DNA from: Isoetes taiwanensis | Lineage: Eukaryota; Streptophyta; Lycopodiopsida; Isoetales; Isoetaceae | Length of the DNA: 64,000 nucleotides | Assembly: GCA_021234155.1 (NCBI GenBank) | Contig: JAJEKV010000017.1 | Coordinates: forward strand, 19,294,372-19,358,371 | Reading direction: 5' to 3' | Shown here: piece after piece, positions 58,018 to 64,000 of the stretch | Layout of the letters: every line of letters starts with the position of its first letter | Numbering within the stretch: position 1 is the first letter of the stretch | The notes under the pieces: model-generated | The model's input: only the letters and a program-made list of their open reading frames with translations | Told to the model about the DNA's origin: nothing | The model's database searches: none | Translations under genes and position numbers: made by a program

Positions 58018-60102
58018 TATTGTTTTAAACAGAAAAGAAGAGTTCTTTGCAACAGGATTGATGGAAGGATTAAACTACAAGTATTAAAGGAAAAAATAGA
58101 TAAAAAGTATGTGCATCTTACCTATTTTTCCAAAGTTGTGGATAAAATCAGCTATACTAGTGCGTTCAAAAGTGTTATTAGCAGACATCTTGGTAGTATT
58201 GGTTATGATGCATGGGAAAACACAACTTTCGGGTGGAGATATATTAGTAATCTTAAAGATATGTTCTATAAACCCAAAGTGGTCTTTACTAATGATGGTC
58301 AGCCAGCTTGTGTATGCTCTATACCAAGGTTGCAGAAATTTGTTGATCCAAGAATTGGACATATCCGTACTACGGATATCAATATTATACATTGCAAGGG
58401 CTTGAGAAATTGGTTTGCACTTGGGCTAAATTTCATCCCTGACTGTCCTTTTACTATTACAAAGTATATGGAGGAAATTGAGATTACAATTGAGCAGTTT
58501 TTTCATGTGCACAGATTCTCATTCATGATTTTTGATGAACTTACTATACAGCAATGCAAATTGGATCTGATGAATGAAATAAAATGGTTAGCTAAATTAT
58601 TTGTGGAAAGCAATGCACAGATCAGGAAAAAATTCCTGATTGAGGATGAAAGGGTTATGAAAAATATGGAATGGTTAGTTAATAACCTGTATATTTCAGG
58701 AGTTGATAAGGCAGCCAACAATCCAGTTTTTATCTGCCCATTGCATATCAGAATGGAAGCTAGTATCAGACTTAATAGTAATGATTTTTGCAGCAGTACA
58801 ATCAGTAAAGATCAACTCATTTTACAGGTCCAAACAGAGATTGGTAATCTATTGGGGGATGGTCACATTGGTAGCTTGGAACTCCCATACCTCCTTGGGA
58901 TCTTTAAAGCACATAAGTTTGAATATAGATGGATAACAAATGCGCATGATACAATTTTTTCCATCACTGCATCTATTGTGGCAGCTGGTTTGAACCTGAT
59001 ACTTGATATATGGCCTTCTATTTGCTTTGAAAGGTGTAGTAAAGCCAATATTTTCCAAAAAAATAATATTAAAGCTGCATGGGTAGTTAATTCTATATAT
59101 GATGTTGCATGTAACATCCCTGCAAAAATTAATGATGTCTTTGTGGCAGACATTACCAAATGTTATGAAAATATCCCTCTTTATGGGGAATATGGGATCT
59201 GCAATGTGATGGAAAGGGTTAGTTTAATGGCCTGGAGTTTCCAAAGGAAAAGTCATTCTGGATGTGATATCTGGTACCAAATTCAAAGTAATGGTAAAAT
59301 TACCATGGAATGGAAGAACAAAGCCCCTGAAAGTAAAGCATGGAAAAAGCTAGATAAGGAACTCTTCATTGCACTGAACATATGGCTGCTTAATAATTGC
59401 TGGCTTCTTATGCATGATGGTATTTTTAAACAGGTTAAAGGTATTCCTATGGGGTTTGCTTCAAGCCCAGGATGGTGCAACTTATATTTGGCAGCACTTG
59501 AATTGGACTTTATTACTAAGCTTATTAATGAAGGAAGGCTACAGGAAGCTGCTGCCTTTAAGTTTACGTTCAGGTATATTGATGATTTACTCAGCATTAA
59601 TAATCCTGCTATCAGAGGATTTCTTGGCCTGTTAAATAAAAATATAGAGCCAAATATATATGACTTGGAGCATTTGGTCATCAAAGATGAAACAGTATAT
59701 TGTAAGAAGGGAGACCGTATTGGTAGGAAAGTTGATTTCCTAAACATGTCTATTGAAATTATGGCACATCATACTGGCCTATATAATACTATGAAGTTTG
59801 ATAAAAGAAATAATCTACCTTTTAAGGTATCAAGATTCATACATGCTACCAGTTGCAGGCCATATATTAATGCTTGCAATATAATTATATCACAAATACA
59901 GCCATTGCTTTATGTGCACAGCAATCCAATTCGGGTTGCTGCTGATGTGTTGGAACTTATGAATTGCTTCATCAACAATGGCTTCAGAAAAGATGATGTA
60001 TGGTTTAAAGTTATCAAAGTTCTAAAGCACGAACATTTCCCAGGACTCAGATATGATATTGCCACTGTTATGTTTGAGCTTTACAAATCCAAATCAGCAT
60101 GA
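58018..60102 (+). CDS. Penelope-like reverse transcriptase
   Basis: The frame is open from 58018; no ATG lies near its 5' end, so the true start is upstream by splicing or non-AUG. About 663 codons follow from the GTG at 58111. N-terminal region: 'RNWFALGLNFIPDCPF' and 'GVDKAANNPVFICPLHIRM' (the D-K-A..N..V conserved box). RT core: 'ELPYLLGIFKAHKFEYRWI' (template contact), 'VFVADITKCYENIPL' (motif A, catalytic D), 'QVKGIPMGFASSPGWCNLYL' (motif B), 'FRYIDDLLSINN' (motif C, YxDD), 'KVDFLNMSIEI' (D/E) and a thumb with 'KFDKRNNLPFKVSRFIHATS'. This order is that of Penelope-like RTs, closest in memory to endonuclease-less animal RT ORFs with RYIDDVLSxNN. All catalytic Asp are intact and there are no internal stops. 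No C-terminal endonuclease follows. Confidence 0.8.
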   Translation, partial: YCFKQKRRVLCNRIDGRIKLQVLKEKIDKKYVHLTYFSKVVDKISYTSAFKSVISRHLGSIGYDAWENTTFGWRYISNLKDMFYKPKVVFTNDGQPACVCSIPRLQKFVDPRIGHIRTTDINIIHCKGLRNWFALGLNFIPDCPFTITKYMEEIEITIEQFFHVHRFSFMIFDELTIQQCKLDLMNEIKWLAKLFVESNAQIRKKFLIEDERVMKNMEWLVNNLYISGVDKAANNPVFICPLHIRMEASIRLNSNDFCSSTISKDQLILQVQTEIGNLLGDGHIGSLELPYLLGIFKAHKFEYRWITNAHDTIFSITASIVAAGLNLILDIWPSICFERCSKANIFQKNNIKAAWVVNSIYDVACNIPAKINDVFVADITKCYENIPLYGEYGICNVMERVSLMAWSFQRKSHSGCDIWYQIQSNGKITMEWKNKAPESKAWKKLDKELFIALNIWLLNNCWLLMHDGIFKQVKGIPMGFASSPGWCNLYLAALELDFITKLINEGRLQEAAAFKFTFRYIDDLLSINNPAIRGFLGLLNKNIEPNIYDLEHLVIKDETVYCKKGDRIGRKVDFLNMSIEIMAHHTGLYNTMKFDKRNNLPFKVSRFIHATSCRPYINACNIIISQIQPLLYVHSNPIRVAADVLELMNCFINNGFRKDDVWFKVIKVLKHEHFPGLRYDIATVMFELYKSKSA

Positions 60103-60808
60103 AGGTTTGGTCTGCTTATTATGGACTAGTCTGGATACTAAGGATCAGGATAATTGGTCTGCTTATTTGGAACGGAATACATAGATATTATAAACATCTT
60201 CTGATAAAATGGAAGGTTTTTTGCCAGCATTTTGTAATAGCTGATCACTAGGATGTTATTTACTAATTGGATATAAGAAATGTGGTACAATTTGTGACTG
60301 CTGGATATATAGGGGTAGTAGTATGATCATATCACAGCTACAATTTGGTTTTTTGGTTCATATTGGCCGTATTTTGACTAGTAAAGGTTCATTGAACCTC
60401 AATTATATTTTGTTTCAGCCAATGGCTTGCATGGATATAGTTTGAATATAAAACACTTAGGATGATTATATAAGGCAGTAATAGAGGTTATAGACATGGT
60501 TAATTGGTTTTAATTTACTTGGCAATGGAATACCTAGCATTGAAACTTTTTTTGATAAGACATTCCTTTTGATTCTGTTTTGATTGTTTTAACAAATATA
60601 TGGTGAATAATAAGAAAAATCCTGTAGGAGGTATTCCTGTGACAACCAGATTAAATATCAAGGTATAAAGGCAAAATAAAAAGCATTGATACTATAGATA
60701 TAAAGTGGATAAAAAACAACAAAAGATTAAGCCAATTGTGAAAAATAATTGGCTCATGGACAATATCTTAACATAAGGTAATCATATGTCTTTTTTGGGA
60801 AAATAAAG
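60103..60808. other. RT 3' flank / B3-like gene 3' flank
   Basis: AT-rich sequence with no open frame of note on either strand, shared between the 3' ends of two convergent coding regions. Confidence 0.5.
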
Positions 60809-61979
60809 CTAAGACTTGGTCTTCCGAACGCGGTGTAGTGCAGCACCTTTCAGGATCTTCATATCCCACTCTAGTATGTTTCCATTATAAGTAAATTCAA
60901 GAACATCTCCAAGGGTTAAACCAAACAATTTCTTAAAACTGTTCCAACCCCCTCCTAGGCAGCTTCTGCTACTTTTGGCCACCAGGGAACTCTTTCGGTT
61001 TCCTGGTCCAGTAATCACAACTGTATATCCCCTTGGTGGACTACGCCGCTTGTTTTCATTCTCTAGTACCTAGTTATAATAAAAAAATCTCTACTGAGAA
61101 CCTTAACACAATGCATGGAATTTAAATATAAATATACCAGGCCTCGGTTGATATTGGCTCTGAGTAGTGTGACACGAAATGGTTTATGAGATGGTGGTTC
61201 ATCTTCGTCAGAAGTGTCATCATCAGATGTATCTAGGTCGCTACATTTGACTGGTTCAGTAGCACCATGCTGATTTTTGACACCACGCTGATTCTTAGTA
61301 GGCTTGCTGTGACTGGAACTTCCAAGTTGCCAGTTACCAATAGGTTTCACGCGATAGTTTCCATCGCAGATCTGGGCAGTTAAGCGAGTCCCATGGTTAG
61401 ACAAACTACATAAAAGTGCAGTCCCTTCTACCATGTTGTTTCCCTTCAGAAATGACTCCCAGCCTTCGGTGAAGAGGGTGAAAGCATGTTAGGGCCTACA
61501 TAAAAAATTACCAAAAAGGTACTTTTCTGTGTACTTCTGTGCAAGTACATAATTGTATTTTAAAGTACCTAGACTACAAGATTGACTAAAAGAAATTGTG
61601 TTATGTTCAAGAGTAGTAGTACATACATGTTGTAAGGTACTTTGTGATGTCAAGAAGATGTTAAGAACTCAAATATATCATCATCTTTGACTACCCAGAG
61701 TATTTTCCAGGTAGTTTCCAAAACATGTAGGCCCTAACATGCTCTTACCCAAGAATGTTCGGCCACCCACAGTGGCTATATATATGGAATACTCCTTCTG
61801 ATTTGGTCCCACACCAACAATATACTGATCTCGGGCGAGCAATACTCCCTCGGCTTCCTGAAAAATCTCGATTACGGTTTATATCTCTATTAAGGAAATA
61901 GGCATGAAAGAATGTATCAGAATTTTTTGCTCACCAGCAAATGACCGAACTTGACATCTACTAAAAACACTGTCGCCAT
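60809..61979 (-). CDS. Protein with two B3-like domains, four exons
   Basis: Minus-strand exons 61979-61935, 61857-61749, 61463-61138 and 61069-60809 join in phase (GT..AG throughout) into 246 codons, starting 'MATVFLVDVKFGHLL'. Both halves carry a B3-type core. The first has 'IYIATVGGRTFLGWESFLKG' then 'NNMVEGTALLCSLSNHG'; the second has 'GYTVVITGPGNRKSSLV' and 'GGGWNSFKKLFGLTLGDVLE' then 'FTYNGNILEWDMKIL'. The GWxxF..L..GDV.xF pattern is the hallmark of plant B3 DNA-binding pseudobarrels (REM-like). An acidic Ser/Asp linker ('DLDTSDDDTSDEDEPP') lies between them. It is probably a nuclear DNA-binding protein. No stop or frameshift is present, so it may be functional. It is convergent to the RT and inside the repeat-bracketed unit. 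Confidence 0.6.
61483..61743. mobile_element. MITE-like element in B3-like gene intron
   Basis: Termini 'agcatgttagggcctacat' (61483-61501) and its exact reverse complement (61725-61743) enclose about 220 bases of AT-rich sequence without coding potential. It fills most of the second intron. A target duplication is not obvious. The superfamily is not assigned. Confidence 0.7.
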
Positions 61980-62276
61980 AGCCGAAAATAGGAAGGAAAT
62001 ATGGACTTGGAATGTTGAAAGGCGGCTTCGGCCGGGAAATAGCTTATAAAATGAAGATTTATTAGGATTTAATGTAATTATGATATATCTACTCTATTTA
62101 TTGCTTGTGTAAGGCCTATTTGTAAGGCCTAAGATGGTACCATCATGGTTGGGTATCATCTTATTCTAAATTTTCTTTATTATTACTTTTTTTAAAAAAA
62201 ACTCCACCATTGGCTCATATAACCCTCTATAATCTATTCCCTTTGTTTTAGGACCATTTTTAACTTTTAGTTGGCA
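61980..62276. other. 5' flank of the B3-like gene
   Basis: Presumed promoter side of the minus-strand gene. No ORF. 'gtgtaaggcctatttgtaaggcctaagat' shows a short tandem repeat near 62110. Confidence 0.4.
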
Positions 62277-62308
62277 GGAGGGTCCCTTTGCTAGCAAAGG
62301 GATCCTCC
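62277..62308. repeat. 16-bp-stem palindrome before the right repeat
   Basis: TCCCTTTGCTAGCAAAGGGA (62283-62302) is a perfect 20-base palindrome. With flanking GGAGGG/TCCTCC it gives a 16-bp stem with one G-T pair. It lies about 70 bases before the right direct repeat and is not found before the left one. Confidence 0.85.
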
Positions 62309-62431
62309 AATCCCTTTTGTTAACATATGGGGCCTTGTCTGCCTTCCGGTAGGAGGTAGGAATATATATATATATATAGGTTCTTAATATTTTCCAATGT
62401 AGTCTGCCCTAATATAATCCGCTTCAAACTG

Positions 62432-62504
62432 ATGGGCATAGCATAATGGTTAGACAACGAATTTGGACTTATAATCTATGGACTGGTTTAGTCCATTGAA
62501 TAAA
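62432..62504 (+). promoter_or_regulatory. tRNA-like Pol III promoter, right copy
   Basis: A box TAGCATAATGG at 62439-62449 and B box GGTTTAGTCC at 62485-62494, unchanged from the left copy. Confidence 0.5.
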
Positions 62505-63283
62505 ACAGAATAATATTGGTTTAGGGTCTCTTTTGGCGGGGAGCCTTGGCAACCACAGGACAAAGCTAATATGAATGGAGCATAAATTGCCTATAGCATT
62601 GCAGGTCCAAGTGAGCATCTAATAGTGTAACAAAAAGGTGGCATACACTTGCCCCAATTTGGTTATATCCTAACCCCTATAGTATTATTTGAGAATTGTA
62701 ATGATGATTACAATAAGATATGAAGGATAGATATTGTTATGCAATTTTTTACCCCCTAGCTTTTAAATTAGGGATTGGTTAAACTAATACTATGATTACA
62801 GGCCAAAGGTTGGTGGGAATTCAAATGTGCAGTTGTAGCATAGGGTATGTGTTGGGGGATGATAGGATCTAGGATCCCAAATGGTAAAATGAATATGGGA
62901 TTTTTATGGTGTAAATATGGACACAAGGTGTTGGTAACATATGCTCGATATTTGTTACAATAGTACCTACAAAGTTTTTTTCGCTAACCCTAATGTCAAA
63001 GAAAGGTAAACCCTAGCGATGGTGGCGTCTACGACAGCCTTGGGCTGATAGGTGCTGACGGATCCCTAACAAACCATGGATGACCTTTTGATTGTTGGTT
63101 ACATGCAAAATATCGACAACTCGGATTGATCGAGGCAATTAAGCAATTTGTTATGATCCTTTTTCTTAATCTTCTTGTAATATTTGCTTAGAACAGATTG
63201 GCTTTGGTTTTCTCGTAATATGGTTTAACCTCCATGCTATATAATAAGATCGGATCCCTCTTCTATGAACACGATTTTTGGGC

Positions 63284-63662
63284 ATGAGCAAGGCAGGCCG
63301 ACCTGAGGGGGTGTGCAATAAAGGGCAGACCAGATCTAAACTCATTGAATTCCTTAGAAAAAATGGCTTAGAGCATAGTAGTAGCCCATGACCTACTAAG
63401 GCTCAAGCTGTTAGAATTGTGCAGAGCCCATGGATTAGATCCAAATAGGGAAAAGGGTGATTCTGGAATTATAAAATTCCTCCCTAGTCTGAATGCATGT
63501 GGGAATGTCCCTAGATCTGGTAATACATCAAGCAGCAATGTGGAGTTTGTTGCAGACTCTGAAATTGAAGAAATCGAAGAGGATTCTGATGATGGAGTGC
63601 AACCAAATCAGGTTCCTACAATTGAATTGTTTAAATGCTGGTTTCCTAATCATTTAATGTAA
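63284..63662 (+). pseudogene. SAP-like small ORF, right copy
   Basis: Same ORF as at 54707. The ATG at 63284 and the 'RSKLIEFLRKNGLEHSS' helix are kept, but a four-base gain near 63380 shifts the frame to a stop. The downstream frame is open from 63372 to the TAA at 63662 and includes 'DLLRLKLLELCRAHGLDPN' and the acidic tail. The disabling change differs from that in the left copy, so the parent sequence was intact when the two copies separated. Confidence 0.45.
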
Positions 63663-64000
63663 TATTCAAGGTTATAGAGGGTGTAGCACTACAGGTCACA
63701 GTATTTGTAGGCATAACAGGTTACCATGATTAATCTGATTCGCATGAATTGCTCATTCGAAATTAAGATGTAATGTTATAATCCATAGGCTTTTAACATA
63801 TGGTAAGAGTATATTTAAGTTAAACTGTGGGTAAAGGGCAGAAATGCCAAGAGAGTTCATTGCTTACCTGTTAGCAGTAGAATTTTTACCCTCTTAAGGC
63901 TAATTAGTTCTATTTTTGCGGCAGTAACGAGAGCTCTCTTCTCCTGCATCTAGCTCTGTCTTTTGCATGGAAGCATGAATGATTGAAGAATGTTTTTATG

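Larger units (their letters stand above)
62380..64000 (+). repeat. Long direct repeat, right copy, cut by window end
   Basis: Same sequence as 53806-55416 in the same orientation, also preceded by a (TA)n run (62361-62378). It continues to the last base, so its true length and whether another RT unit follows are unknown. Confidence 0.95.

Noticed and set aside
57754-58033. Intron joining the accessory ORF to the RT ORF
   Set aside because: A donor (ACAG|GTAACT) and an acceptor (AAACAG|AAAAG) exist, but the reading phases do not match.

Overview
This is nuclear DNA from a land plant with a repeat-rich genome. The evidence is a spliced receptor-like kinase of a plant family with canonical GT..AG introns, plant-type LTR retrotransposons with a tRNA-iMet primer site, plant LINE remnants carrying the zf-RVT zinc domain, and a B3-like spliced gene. 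A fern or other seed-free plant is my guess, because of the Penelope-type reverse transcriptase and the very large decayed repeats. The sequence alone does not prove the lineage.

Layout. 1-620: decayed LINE reverse transcriptase (minus). 625-2153: 5' LTR plus primer binding site of a Ty3-type element (plus). 2154-5990: decayed, nothing firmly recognised. 5990-6930: Ty3-type gag/protease remnant (minus). 7090-9690: degenerate coding-looking block bounded by two clusters of a CACGCC-containing motif. 9712-10282: broken FCP1-like phosphatase. 10690-11430: broken zinc-finger-like gene (minus). 13655-13994: TPR exon remnant. 17119-19453: intact seven-exon receptor-like kinase (minus), the only ordinary host gene that looks fully functional. 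19.5-25.2 kb: mostly non-coding with small tandem duplications. 25240-26700: LINE 3' end (minus).

27769-43200 is a nest. An old minus-strand chromovirus-type Ty3 element (3' LTR 27769-29413; integrase with chromo-like tail and RT remnants at 41379-43112) was interrupted by a younger 11.1-kb Ty3-type element (29669-40764). The younger element has two about 590-bp LTRs, a perfect 5-bp target duplication (CCCCT), gag with zinc knuckles, protease, RT, RNase H and integrase. It also has an unusual set of extra ORFs between integrase and the 3' LTR. 46.6-47.3 kb holds repeated hairpins and a long (AT)n array. 48.5-50 kb carries exon fragments of unrelated genes (RecQ helicase, F-box/kelch-like).

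53806-64000 is the most interesting part. Two long direct repeats (53806 to at least 55416, and 62380 to beyond the window end), only a few percent diverged by eye, bracket a block of about 7 kb. The block encodes a 663-codon reverse transcriptase of Penelope-like type with no recognisable endonuclease, preceded by a frameshifted accessory coding region. Each repeat carries a tRNA-like Pol III A/B-box pair and a small SAP-like ORF. On the opposite strand, between the RT and the right repeat, lies a four-exon gene with two B3-like domains. It has a MITE-like insertion in one intron, and a palindrome stands just before the right repeat. This looks like a large compound Penelope-like element with pseudo-LTRs, or a tandem array of such units, which has associated with or captured a host B3-type gene. 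A tandem segmental duplication is the main alternative.
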